In this document: in pieces, positions 1 to 6,106 of the stretch
Layout of the letters: each line of letters begins with the position of its first letter
Position numbering within the stretch: position 1 is the stretch's first letter
DNA from: Rickettsia endosymbiont of Bryobia graminum
GTDB taxonomy: Bacteria > Pseudomonadota > Alphaproteobacteria > Rickettsiales > Rickettsiaceae
Assembly (NCBI GenBank): GCA_020881085.1
Contig: JAJIYR010000150.1
Location: forward strand, 1-6,788
Length of the DNA: 6,788 nt
Direction of reading: 5' to 3'
Position numbers and translations under genes: made by a program
Notes under the pieces: generated by a model
Seen by the model: the letters and a program-made list of their open reading frames with translations, nothing else
Told to the model about the DNA's origin: nothing
The model's database searches: none

Positions 1-22
1 TCCCTTTCTCATATTCTGTCAT
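1..22 (-). CDS. tnpA: 5' end of IS200/IS605-family transposase tnpA (partial, runs off the left edge)
   Basis: Read on the minus strand, an ATG at 22-20 opens a frame M-T-E-Y-E-K-G that continues beyond position 1. Small HUH tyrosine transposases of the IS200/IS605 family usually begin with this kind of sequence (an E-Y-x-K-G-S-H type opening). A second in-frame ATG lies at 28-26, but the start at 22 is preferred because AGGA (31-28 on the minus strand) lies 5 bases upstream as a ribosome-binding site. Only seven codons are visible, so the assignment rests mainly on the hairpins just upstream, which match this family's left-end architecture. Whether the copy is intact cannot be told from this window. 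Confidence 0.55.
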
Positions 23-76
23 AGTCATCCTATAAAATAAGTCCTATTTACTTATTTTATATAGGACGACTATGAC
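18..76 (-). promoter_or_regulatory. Long hairpin covering the tnpA ribosome-binding site and start codon
   Basis: Positions 18-41 pair with 51-76 around a 9-base loop (42-50). The pairing gives about 23 base pairs, interrupted by one mismatch (27 against 67) and a two-base bulge (59-60). Both the AGGA at 31-28 and the ATG at 22-20 on the minus strand lie in the stem. Transcripts starting upstream would therefore fold the ribosome-binding site and start codon into duplex. In enteric IS200, leader structures are known to limit tnpA translation and to block incoming transcription; the same role here is inferred. Confidence 0.65.
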
Positions 77-79
77 TTC

Positions 80-119
80 TTCAAACTAAAGTTTCTCCAC
101 CTGAAGGTGGAGGTTTGAA
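80..119. repeat. Subterminal left-end hairpin of the IS200/IS605 element
   Basis: A perfect stem pairs ctccacc (95-101) with ggtggag (106-112) around a tgaa loop. It is flanked by a second inverted pair, ttcaaac (80-86) and gtttgaa (113-119). A further small local stem, aaac/gttt, lies at 83-94. A G+C-rich stem with a tiny loop in otherwise AT-rich DNA fits a TnpA recognition hairpin. It could also act as a barrier to transcription. Confidence 0.55.
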
Positions 120-120
120 C

Positions 121-327
121 CATCAGCTGGATAATCAATTAAATTGAGATTAGGTACTAGGAGCTACGAGTGAAGCCTGTATATTAAATAGGGTAGCAGG
201 AAGCAGCAACGTAGATAATTAATATCAAATGACTATATAATATATTAATTACTCAAGAAAAGAGCTAGTATATTTACATAAAATTGCTTTTAATATATTA
301 TTCCCATAAATTAGTTGGTTAAGAAAG
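121..327. other. Gene-free leader upstream of dapA with weak secondary structure
   Basis: No convincing gene is present. A short stem joins 136-140 to 142-146. A nested fold pairs ctacg (164-168) with cgtag (210-214) and encloses cctg (176-179) with cagg (197-200). This middle part (about 150-215) is less AT-rich than its surroundings and could be a small RNA, a leader structure or decayed sequence. It has no tRNA T-loop and no tmRNA or signal-recognition RNA signature that I recognise. Very AT-rich promoter-like DNA follows at 216-327. Confidence 0.4.
284..311 (+). promoter_or_regulatory. Possible promoter of the dapA operon
   Basis: TTGCTT (284-289) and ATAAAT (306-311) are separated by 16 bases and would place transcription start about 10 bases before the dapA ATG. 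A TATAAT at 236-241 is an alternative -10 box, but no recognisable -35 box precedes it. In DNA this AT-rich, such matches are common by chance. Confidence 0.25.
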
Positions 328-1206
328 ATGATAAACAATATATTTACAGGTCTAATTACTGCTCTAATAACCCCTTTTAAGAATAATCAATTAGATTTTG
401 CTTCTTTAGAAAAAATTGTTAATTATCAAATTGATAATAAAGTTGATGGAATAGTCGTAGGTGGTTCAACTGGTGAAGGAACTAGTTTAACTTTAGAGGA
501 ATATAGAAATTTATTGGAAGCTGCAGTAAAGGTCGTAGATAAGCGTTTACCAGTAATAGCTGGTTGTTCTGCTAATAGTACCAATGTTGCGGTAGAAATG
601 ATTAAAATATCTGAGGACATTGGAACGGATGGTTTTATGTGCAGTGTTCCTCCTTATGTTAAGCCAATGCAAGAAGGGATTTACTTACATTTTGAAGCTT
701 TACATAATGCAAGTAACTTACCGATAATGCTTTATTCTGTGCCATCAAGGACTATTTTTGATTTTACTGATGAGACAATTTTAAGGCTAAGCAAATTACC
801 AAGAATTGTTGCTTTAAAAGATGCTTATAATGATTTAGAGCGTCCTATTAGGCTTAAAAATATGATAGATAAAGAATTTAATTTACTATGTGGCAATGAT
901 GAGATTGCATTATCATATAATGCTCAAGGTGGTGTAGGATGCGTTTCTGTCGCTTCTAATATAGCACCAAAATTATGTAAAGAATTGCAAGAGAGTTGTC
1001 AAAATAACAATTATCATAAAGCTTTAACTATCCAACAACAATTATCACCTCTATATAAATCGCTATTTCTGGAGTCAAATCCAATAGGTACAAAATACGC
1101 TGCTTATAAATTAGGCTTATGTACCAATGAATTACGCCTTCCTTTAACTGCAGCCACTAACAATACTCAAGAGAAAATTAATAAAATTATTAGTAAGTAT
1201 GTCTGA
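328..1206 (+). CDS. dapA: 4-hydroxy-tetrahydrodipicolinate synthase (DapA)
   Basis: This cytoplasmic class I aldolase condenses pyruvate with aspartate semialdehyde, the first committed step of the diaminopimelate/lysine branch that supplies peptidoglycan. At 292 residues it is full length for a single (beta/alpha)8 barrel. Visible landmarks are G46-S-T-G-E50 (the hydroxyl pair that is usually Thr-Thr), P108-P-Y110 (Y110 aligns with the interface tyrosine of the catalytic triad), Y136-S-V-P-S-R141 (catalytic tyrosine and substrate-binding arginine), the Schiff-base lysine K164 in A-L-K-D, G189-N-D-E, and E249-S-N-P. The enterobacterial Tyr106 position appears to be a proline (P109). The ATG at 328 follows a weak purine-rich AAGAAAG directly before it, and the protein begins where the family normally does. 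The stop overlaps smpB by 8 bases, so the two are probably translationally coupled. Related aldolases of the family (for example N-acetylneuraminate lyase) are less likely given these motifs. Confidence 0.9.
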   Translation: MINNIFTGLITALITPFKNNQLDFASLEKIVNYQIDNKVDGIVVGGSTGEGTSLTLEEYRNLLEAAVKVVDKRLPVIAGCSANSTNVAVEMIKISEDIGTDGFMCSVPPYVKPMQEGIYLHFEALHNASNLPIMLYSVPSRTIFDFTDETILRLSKLPRIVALKDAYNDLERPIRLKNMIDKEFNLLCGNDEIALSYNAQGGVGCVSVASNIAPKLCKELQESCQNNNYHKALTIQQQLSPLYKSLFLESNPIGTKYAAYKLGLCTNELRLPLTAATNNTQEKINKIISKYV

Positions 1207-1660
1207 ATATAAAAAGATAATAGCTCAAAATAAACAAGCTTATTTTAATTATTTTATTGAAGAGAAAATTGAAGCTGGCATAATATTAACTGGTAGTGAA
1301 GTAAAATCCCTTAGGCAAGGTAAAGCTAGTATAGAAGATAGTCATGCAGAGAATTCTGGTAATGAAGTATTGTTATATAATTGTCATATAGCAGAGTATG
1401 AAAAAGCTAACCGATTTAATCATTCAACTAGAAGGACAAGAAAATTACTATTGCATTCATCTGAAATACGAAAAATCATTGGTAAAATTCGTGTAAAAGG
1501 TTATACTCTTGTTGCGCTTTCATTATATTTTAATAAAAAGAATATTGTAAAAGCAGAATTAGGTATAGCAAAAGGTAAAAAGTTGCATGATAAGAGAGAG
1601 ACTATAAAAGAAAAAGATTGGAAACGAGATCAAGCAAGATTAATGAGAAATAAAATATAA
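1199..1660 (+). CDS. smpB: SsrA-binding protein SmpB
   Basis: SmpB binds tmRNA (ssrA) and delivers it to stalled ribosomes for trans-translation. At 153 residues it has the usual length. The N-terminal oligonucleotide-binding fold shows G-I-I-L-T-G-S-E-V-K-S-L-R (27-39) and the following A-S-I-E-D-S-H-A stretch. The core continues with E-Y-E-K-A-N (66-71) and K-G-Y-T-L-V-A-L (100-107). The hallmark K-G-K-K-L-H-D-K-R-E (125-134) leads into a basic C-terminal tail (135-153) that in known SmpB proteins enters the ribosomal decoding site. The start at 1199 overlaps the dapA end and has no strong Shine-Dalgarno, which suggests coupling. No ssrA gene is seen in this window; in Alphaproteobacteria it is usually a two-piece gene elsewhere. 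Confidence 0.95.
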   Translation: MSEYKKIIAQNKQAYFNYFIEEKIEAGIILTGSEVKSLRQGKASIEDSHAENSGNEVLLYNCHIAEYEKANRFNHSTRRTRKLLLHSSEIRKIIGKIRVKGYTLVALSLYFNKKNIVKAELGIAKGKKLHDKRETIKEKDWKRDQARLMRNKI

Positions 1661-1667
1661 TATTACA

Positions 1668-2624
1668 ATGACTGTAAGTCCAGATTATTTAATTGAAAGA
1701 AAAAAAACTAAGAAAGCATTATGGCTATGGAAAATGGTTGCTATTATGTGTTCTTCATTTTTATTTGTTATATTATTTAGTAAGTTTAATATCCCAAGCT
1801 CTAGGAATATCGCTAAGGATATAATTACTAATAATATTGGAAGTAATAATGAAAATATCATTGGAAGGTATATAGCATCGATTTTAATTGAAGAAATAAT
1901 TTTTGAAGATATTAAGCGTGATAGAATATTAGCAAAAATAGCTGATGATGATCAAATAAGTGCTTTAATTGTCAATGTTAATTCTCCAGGTGGTACTGTG
2001 GTAGGATCAGAGAAGATTTATAATATACTCCAAAAGATAGCAGAAAAAAAGCCTGTGGTAATAATAATGGGTACTGTAGCAGCAAGTGGTGGGTATTTAA
2101 TATCATTAGGAGGAGATTATATTATTGCTCATAATGGTACAATAACTGGTTCTATCGGAGTAATTTTTCAAAGTTTTGAGGTAACTGATTTAGCCAAAAC
2201 ATTGGGAGTTACTTTTAACAATTTTAAGTCAGGCGAATTAAAGGCAGCACCTAACCCTACTGAGAAAGTTACAGAACATGTTCGTAAGGCTATAATGGAA
2301 AATATTGAAGATACTTATGATTATTTTACTGAGCTTGTAGCTTCTAGGCGTGGCTTATCTATTGAAGAGGTTAGGAAATTAGCCGATGGGAGAATATATT
2401 CTGGTCGGCAAGCCCTAAAATTAAAATTGGTAGATGCTGTAGGGAAGCAAGATGATGCTATTAAATGGTTACAAGAAGTAAAAAAAATAGATAAGAGTTT
2501 AGAAGTAAAAGAACTTAGAATTAGACCAAAACCAGGTTTTATAGATATATTGAAAGGAGATTTTGACAGTATTCTCCCTGGAGTGTTTAAAAATAAATTG
2601 CAAGGATTAGGAGCAATTTTATAA
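1668..2624 (+). CDS. sppA: S49-family (SppA-type) membrane-anchored serine peptidase
   Basis: This is a short-form signal-peptide peptidase of the SppA family (318 residues). Such enzymes use a Ser-Lys dyad to cut membrane-associated peptides, and the catalytic part usually faces outside the cytoplasm. A basic N-terminus (R11-K-K-T-K-K) precedes one hydrophobic segment at about 18-39, giving a single N-terminal anchor. Catalytic features are V104-N-S-P-G-G (105-109 region), the nucleophile S140 in A-A-S-G-G-Y, the I-T-G-S-I-G-V strand (159-165), and the general-base lysine K192 in S-G-E-L-K. The 52-residue Ser-to-Lys spacing matches what I recall for Bacillus SppA. The 7-base gap after smpB and 3-base gap before the next gene point to one transcript. 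The ATG at 1668 has no clear Shine-Dalgarno, but it is the only upstream ATG that keeps the basic region before the anchor. The exact subfamily name (SppA or SohB-like) is not settled. Confidence 0.85.
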   Translation: MTVSPDYLIERKKTKKALWLWKMVAIMCSSFLFVILFSKFNIPSSRNIAKDIITNNIGSNNENIIGRYIASILIEEIIFEDIKRDRILAKIADDDQISALIVNVNSPGGTVVGSEKIYNILQKIAEKKPVVIIMGTVAASGGYLISLGGDYIIAHNGTITGSIGVIFQSFEVTDLAKTLGVTFNNFKSGELKAAPNPTEKVTEHVRKAIMENIEDTYDYFTELVASRRGLSIEEVRKLADGRIYSGRQALKLKLVDAVGKQDDAIKWLQEVKKIDKSLEVKELRIRPKPGFIDILKGDFDSILPGVFKNKLQGLGAIL

Positions 2625-2627
2625 TTT

Positions 2628-2870
2628 ATGGCACAAAAATCTGATTTAATAAATAAAATATCGAATAATCTTACTTATCTTACTAAGGATGATATCAAAG
2701 TTTCTGTAGATTTAATTTTTGATTATCTCCAAGCTGAGCTTGCTAAGCCTGAACCATCTCGTATAGAAATTAGAGGATTTGGTAGCTTTTCTATTAGACA
2801 GCGCCAATATTCTAATAGTGAAAAATCATATAGAAGTATTTATTATCGTATGCCTAAAGTACAGAAGTAA
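2628..2870 (+). CDS. Short HU/IHF-like DNA-binding protein with a divergent arm
   Basis: This 80-residue protein belongs to the bacterial histone-like (HU/IHF) family, whose dimers bend DNA. The N-terminal helical part (K4-S-D-L-I-N-K-I, then a second helix at about 19-40) and the body strand R45-I-E-I-R-G-F-G-S-F-S-I (45-56) are clear and look most like IHF-beta. After residue 57 the usual arm is not recognisable. The R-N-P motif with the DNA-intercalating proline is missing and is replaced by Q-Y-S-N-S-E-K-S-Y-R-S. The protein stops soon after Y-Y-R-M-P-K, making it about 10-15 residues shorter than typical HU or IHF. I believe Rickettsia has similar short versions, so this may be a lineage-specific form and not decay. 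It starts 3 bases after the peptidase stop and is probably the last gene of the operon. Confidence 0.8.
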   Translation: MAQKSDLINKISNNLTYLTKDDIKVSVDLIFDYLQAELAKPEPSRIEIRGFGSFSIRQRQYSNSEKSYRSIYYRMPKVQK

Positions 2871-2889
2871 TTATTATTCCTAATCATAA

Positions 2890-2909
2890 ACTATTATCAA
2901 AATAATAGT
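2890..2909 (+). terminator. Hairpin after the HU-like gene, possible terminator or processing site
   Basis: A perfect 8-base-pair stem, actattat (2890-2897) with ataatagt (2902-2909), closes a caaa loop about 20 bases after the stop codon. The stem is AT-rich and no run of T follows (cttccataatgg), so it is not a classical intrinsic terminator. It could instead protect a 3' end or only attenuate transcription. Confidence 0.4.
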
Positions 2910-2928
2910 CTTCCATAATGGTTTGTAT

Positions 2929-2962
2929 AACCTAATTCTTAATTGAATCATAATCATAGGTT
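2929..2962. repeat. Imperfect inverted repeat upstream of mutS
   Basis: aaccta (2929-2934) pairs with taggtt (2957-2962), and inside it attc (2935-2938) pairs with gaat (2945-2948), leaving an 8-base bulge on the 3' side. It may be an operator-like or leader element, or chance in AT-rich sequence. Confidence 0.25.
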
Positions 2963-2994
2963 TACATAATTAATCCATAAAATTAATAAAATAT

Positions 2995-5655
2995 ATGACT
3001 TTAGAAGAGTTTCGTCTTAAATATAATTATCCTCAAGCAACTAAGATGATGCAGCAATATTTAGATATCAAATTTGCTAATATAGATTGTTTACTGCTAT
3101 TTAGGATGGGAGATTTTTATGAGATGTTTTTTGATGATGCAATTACTGCAAGCAGAGTTTTAGGTATTGCTCTTACTAAAAGAGGCAAGAATGGTGAAGA
3201 TGAGATTGCCATGTGTGGAGTTCCGCATCATTCTATAGAAACCTATTTAAACAAATTAATTGAAGAAAATTTTAAAATAGCTATTTGTGATCAACTGGAA
3301 ACACCAGAAGAGGCAAAGAAGCGAGGGGGGTACAAAGCAGTAGTTAATAGGGATGTCACTCGGATAATTACTCCTGGGACAGTAACAGAAGAGTCATTAA
3401 TTGCTGTAGCTCAGCCTAATTATTTAGCAAGTGTTGTCTTGCTAAAAGAGAAGGCTTCAGTTTGTTATATTGATCTGTCTACCTTTGAAATTTCAGTTAT
3501 AGATATAGGGCAAAATGATGTTTTGAATGAATTATCTCGCCTTAAACCTAAAGAAATTCTTCTTAGTGAAAATTATAGAATAAGTCAATTGACTGATAAT
3601 ATTCGTAATCAATTACACCTACAAATTTCTTATCAAGTGGATAGTTTTTTTTCTTATAAGAAATGTCAAAAAATTATTTTAGATTTTTATAAAATTCAAG
3701 ATTTAAAAGCAATAGGAGAAATAACTGAATCCCAAATCAGTAGTATTGGTAGCATTTTGGAATATTTATCCTTAACTCAAAAGCAAAATCTTCCTATTCT
3801 ACCATTGCCTAAGATTATTAATTATCATAATTTTATGACAATTGATCTAGCAACTAGACGTAATTTAGAGATTATGAGTAATCTATTAGGTCAAAGTAAA
3901 GGTAGTATACTTGGTGCTATTGATTATACGGTTACTAAATCGGGTAGTCGGTTATTATATAATTTTTTATCTGCTCCATTAATAGATATTTCTGAAATAA
4001 ATTATCGGCAAGAAATAACTAACTTTTTTTATTCAAATACTCAAATAATAGAGGATATAAAAAAAATATTAAAAAAGACAGGGGATTTAGAACGTTGTTT
4101 ATCAAGAATTGTGATGAACCGAGGATCAGGAAGAGATCTTTTGAATATTAAGTATACTTTAGATTTGGCTTTACAAATAAAAGGAGAGTTTATTGGTAAT
4201 TATGGAATAAATTTACCTGCCTATATAGAGAATTTAATTAAGCCATTATCTGGCGATGGTTCGTTATATAGTTTATTAGATGAGGCAATTAGAGAAGACG
4301 CTCCTAATAATGTAAATGAAGGAGGGGTAATAAATCATGATTATCATCCTAAGGTTAAGGAGTTATATGATCTGATAAATAATGGGAAGTCACATGTAGA
4401 AAAGTTAAAGATTCAGTACCGTCTTGACACTAAGATTGATAGCTTAAAAATATCTCATAATAATGTTTTAGGGTTATTTATTGAAATTACCTCAAGGCAT
4501 AATGAAAAAATGAATAATGGAAAATTTATTCATCGGCAAACAACTGCAAATGTTGTACGCTATACCACTGTAGAATTACAAAAGCTAGAAAGTGATATGG
4601 TTAATGCAAGAAGTTTAGTAATTAACCTTGAACTTGATTTATATAAAAAAGTCTGCGCGGAAGTTATAGATAAAGCTGTGTTATTGAGGTTAATAGCTAA
4701 TTCCATAAGTAAAATAGATGTATATTGCAATTTTGCTTATGTTGCAAAGGAGTTTAATTATACAAGACCAATTTTAACTAATGAGTTAGATTTTGAAATT
4801 ATTGGTGGTCGCCATATAGTTGTTGAACAAAGTTTGTTAAATAATACTAAGTCTTTTGTTAGTAATGATTGTATTCTATCTGAAACGGATAGAATTTGGT
4901 TAATTACTGGTCCAAATATGGCGGGTAAAAGTACATTTTTAAGACAAAACGCCATAATAGCTATCTTAGCTCAAATAGGAAGTTTTGTACCAGCTAGCAA
5001 GGCAAAAATAGGTATTGTTGACAAGATATTTAGCAGAATTGGGGCAGGTGACGATCTGCAATCAGGGCAGTCCACTTTTATGCTGGAAATGCTTGAAACA
5101 TCAGCAATTTTATCTCAATCAACTCCTCGTTCCTTGGTGATATTAGATGAAGTAGGGCGAGGAACTTCAACATATGACGGAGTATCTATTGCTTGGTCAG
5201 TGCTTGAATATATTCATGATAGGCTTAAATGTCGCTGTCTGTTTGCTACTCATTATCATGAATTAACTACTATGAGTAATTTCTTACCGGCTTTAAAGAA
5301 TTATACTGTTGCTATTGAAGAGTTAGGCCATGAGATATTATTTTTGCATAATATTATAAAAGGAACTGCCAATAAATCTTACGGGATTCATGTGGCTAGT
5401 TTAGCAGGTCTACCAAAGTCTGTTATAGCTAGAGCTAATGAAGTATTAATGAAATTAGAAAAGAGCAGTAATAGTAAGGAGAAGAATATCCTAAACGGTG
5501 AGTCTAATAATTTAAGTTTATTTAATATACCGGTGGATCCTAAAGAAAAATTGAAATTCAATAAGTTACAAGAAGAAATTAATAAAATAGACGCTGATCA
5601 ACTATCACCAAAACAAGCGTTGGAATGGTTATATAAATTAAAAGAATTAGTATAA
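2995..5655 (+). CDS. mutS: DNA mismatch repair protein MutS
   Basis: MutS recognises mismatches and small loops in newly replicated DNA and recruits MutL, coupled to ATP use. The 886-residue protein is full length. The mismatch-binding domain carries the Phe-x-Glu motif F41-Y-E43 in G-D-F-Y-E-M-F. The connector follows to about residue 250. The lever/clamp core lies at about 265-560. The ATPase domain has Walker A G639-P-N-M-A-G-K-S-T647, Walker B I-L-D718-E719, the following G-R-G-T-S-T-Y-D-G stretch, and H753 in F-A-T-H-Y-H-E-L. Near the C-terminus N839-L-S-L-F843 resembles a sliding-clamp binding motif, and the ending S-P-K-Q-A-L-E-W-L-Y-K-L resembles the family's oligomerisation helix. 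The ATG at 2995 gives the standard N-terminus but lacks a Shine-Dalgarno. All key residues are present, so it looks functional. No mutL is in the window. Confidence 0.97.
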   Translation: MTLEEFRLKYNYPQATKMMQQYLDIKFANIDCLLLFRMGDFYEMFFDDAITASRVLGIALTKRGKNGEDEIAMCGVPHHSIETYLNKLIEENFKIAICDQLETPEEAKKRGGYKAVVNRDVTRIITPGTVTEESLIAVAQPNYLASVVLLKEKASVCYIDLSTFEISVIDIGQNDVLNELSRLKPKEILLSENYRISQLTDNIRNQLHLQISYQVDSFFSYKKCQKIILDFYKIQDLKAIGEITESQISSIGSILEYLSLTQKQNLPILPLPKIINYHNFMTIDLATRRNLEIMSNLLGQSKGSILGAIDYTVTKSGSRLLYNFLSAPLIDISEINYRQEITNFFYSNTQIIEDIKKILKKTGDLERCLSRIVMNRGSGRDLLNIKYTLDLALQIKGEFIGNYGINLPAYIENLIKPLSGDGSLYSLLDEAIREDAPNNVNEGGVINHDYHPKVKELYDLINNGKSHVEKLKIQYRLDTKIDSLKISHNNVLGLFIEITSRHNEKMNNGKFIHRQTTANVVRYTTVELQKLESDMVNARSLVINLELDLYKKVCAEVIDKAVLLRLIANSISKIDVYCNFAYVAKEFNYTRPILTNELDFEIIGGRHIVVEQSLLNNTKSFVSNDCILSETDRIWLITGPNMAGKSTFLRQNAIIAILAQIGSFVPASKAKIGIVDKIFSRIGAGDDLQSGQSTFMLEMLETSAILSQSTPRSLVILDEVGRGTSTYDGVSIAWSVLEYIHDRLKCRCLFATHYHELTTMSNFLPALKNYTVAIEELGHEILFLHNIIKGTANKSYGIHVASLAGLPKSVIARANEVLMKLEKSSNSKEKNILNGESNNLSLFNIPVDPKEKLKFNKLQEEINKIDADQLSPKQALEWLYKLKELV

Positions 5656-5706
5656 TAAAGTGAAGTAATTTAATTTAAGCTGCTATTTATTGACAAAAGC
5701 AACTTA

Positions 5707-5727
5707 TCTTATTTATAAGAGTTTTTT
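5707..5727 (+). terminator. Weak intrinsic terminator candidate after mutS
   Basis: tctta (5707-5711) pairs with taaga (5716-5720) around a 4-base loop, followed by G and six Ts (5722-5727). It lies about 50 bases beyond the mutS stop. The 5-base-pair AT-rich stem is weak, but the T run directly after it fits intrinsic termination. Confidence 0.4.
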
Positions 5728-5764
5728 GATACACTTATACTCCATAGTAAAGCGGTATACTGAA
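5728..5764 (-). other. Probable 3' flank or end of the IS630 remnant
   Basis: Between the mutS terminator candidate and the end of the decayed IS630 frame lies a short segment with an imperfect inverted pair (tatac near 5736-5741 and gtata near 5756-5760). IS630 elements have terminal inverted repeats and target TA, so the element's outer edge may be here. The other end is lost, so the repeat cannot be verified from this window. Confidence 0.25.
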
Positions 5765-6106
5765 TTAACTTGAAGAGTTGAAGAAATGGTTAACGTTAAT
5801 AGTTTGGAAATTGTCGTTTATTAAGGTCCGGCACATATCTTTATCATTGCCCGTGTTTCTAAACAGTTTTTTTCTTGCTTCTGGAGCTTGTTCAAAATTA
5901 TGGTAAAATTTATTCTTATTTGTAGTACTGTGCATAAACTTCCATCATCTCTAAATTGGGCTCAGATTTGGACTATATGTTGGCACAAATAATGGCTCTA
6001 TTTTACTACAATTTACTAGGGATTACTTAACTTTCTTTGATTTGTGGTAACTAGCATTGTCACAAATTCAATATATTCTTTCCTTGCCACTATTCTCCTT
6101 TTCCAA
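5765..6106 (-). pseudogene. Decayed IS630-family (DDE) transposase, C-terminal part
   Basis: Reading the minus strand in one unbroken frame gives a clear C-terminal half of an IS630-type DDE transposase. It shows I-C-D-N-A-S-Y-H-K-S-K-K-V-K (with the second catalytic Asp at 6061-6059), then F-V-P-T-Y-S-P-N-L-S-P-I, W-K-F-M and a tail ending N-D-N-F-Q-T-I-N. Four in-frame stops interrupt it: TGA at 6070-6068, TAA at 6025-6023, TAG at 5953-5951 and TGA at 5947-5945. In the family, S-P-N-L-x-P-I is followed by E-R-L-W, so the TAG sits exactly at the third catalytic acid (GAG to TAG) and the last TGA at the following Leu. No frameshift is needed across about 114 codons. The N-terminal half, including the first Asp, is missing, and the frame breaks off at about 6106 where the IS200 remnant starts. 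The natural end is the TAA at 5767-5765. Confidence 0.85.

Larger units (their letters stand above)
1..120 (-). mobile_element. Left end of an IS200/IS605-family insertion sequence
   Basis: The stretch combines a tnpA-like start at its left limit with two hairpins upstream of it (18-76 and 95-112). Elements of this family have no terminal inverted repeats. They carry subterminal hairpins that the transposase recognises as single-stranded DNA. The outer boundary is not certain: cleavage normally lies a little outside the last hairpin, so the true end is somewhere around 115-140. The element points left, away from dapA. Confidence 0.55.
2871..2994 (+). other. Spacer between the operon and mutS, with hairpins and a possible mutS promoter
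   Basis: The 124-base gap holds two inverted repeats (2890-2909 and 2929-2962) and a weak promoter-like pair, TTTACA (2961-2966) and TAATAA (2984-2989), 17 bases apart. Use of that pair would produce a nearly leaderless mutS transcript. The -10 match is poor. Read-through from the upstream operon is equally possible. Confidence 0.35.

Noticed and set aside
95..112. G+C-rich hairpin read as a right end or guide RNA scaffold of a TnpB-bearing IS605 element
   Set aside because: The adjacent minus-strand frame starts like TnpA and points away from the hairpin, so this is a left end; no tnpB sequence is present.
111..130. gtttgaac resembling a tRNA T-loop
   Set aside because: No acceptor, D or anticodon arms can be built around it, and it is explained by the IS left-end inverted repeat.
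152..222. Short plus-strand peptide frame in the dapA leader (from a GTA after a stop, about 22 codons)
   Set aside because: It has no start codon or ribosome-binding site and no similarity that I recognise; it was left as part of the leader.
426..620. Minus-strand open frame of 64 codons inside dapA
   Set aside because: It lies wholly within a strongly supported DapA coding region, has no recognisable domain and no ribosome-binding site; it is a shadow of the real gene.
4758..4955. Minus-strand open frame of 65 codons inside mutS
   Set aside because: It is antisense to the conserved MutS ATPase region, including the Walker A motif, whose constraints explain the open frame.
5656..6102. Possible new intergenic RNA or gene between mutS and the IS200 remnant
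   Set aside because: A minus-strand translation explains most of it as a decayed IS630 transposase (D-N-A-S-Y-H and Y-S-P-N-L-S-P-I blocks).
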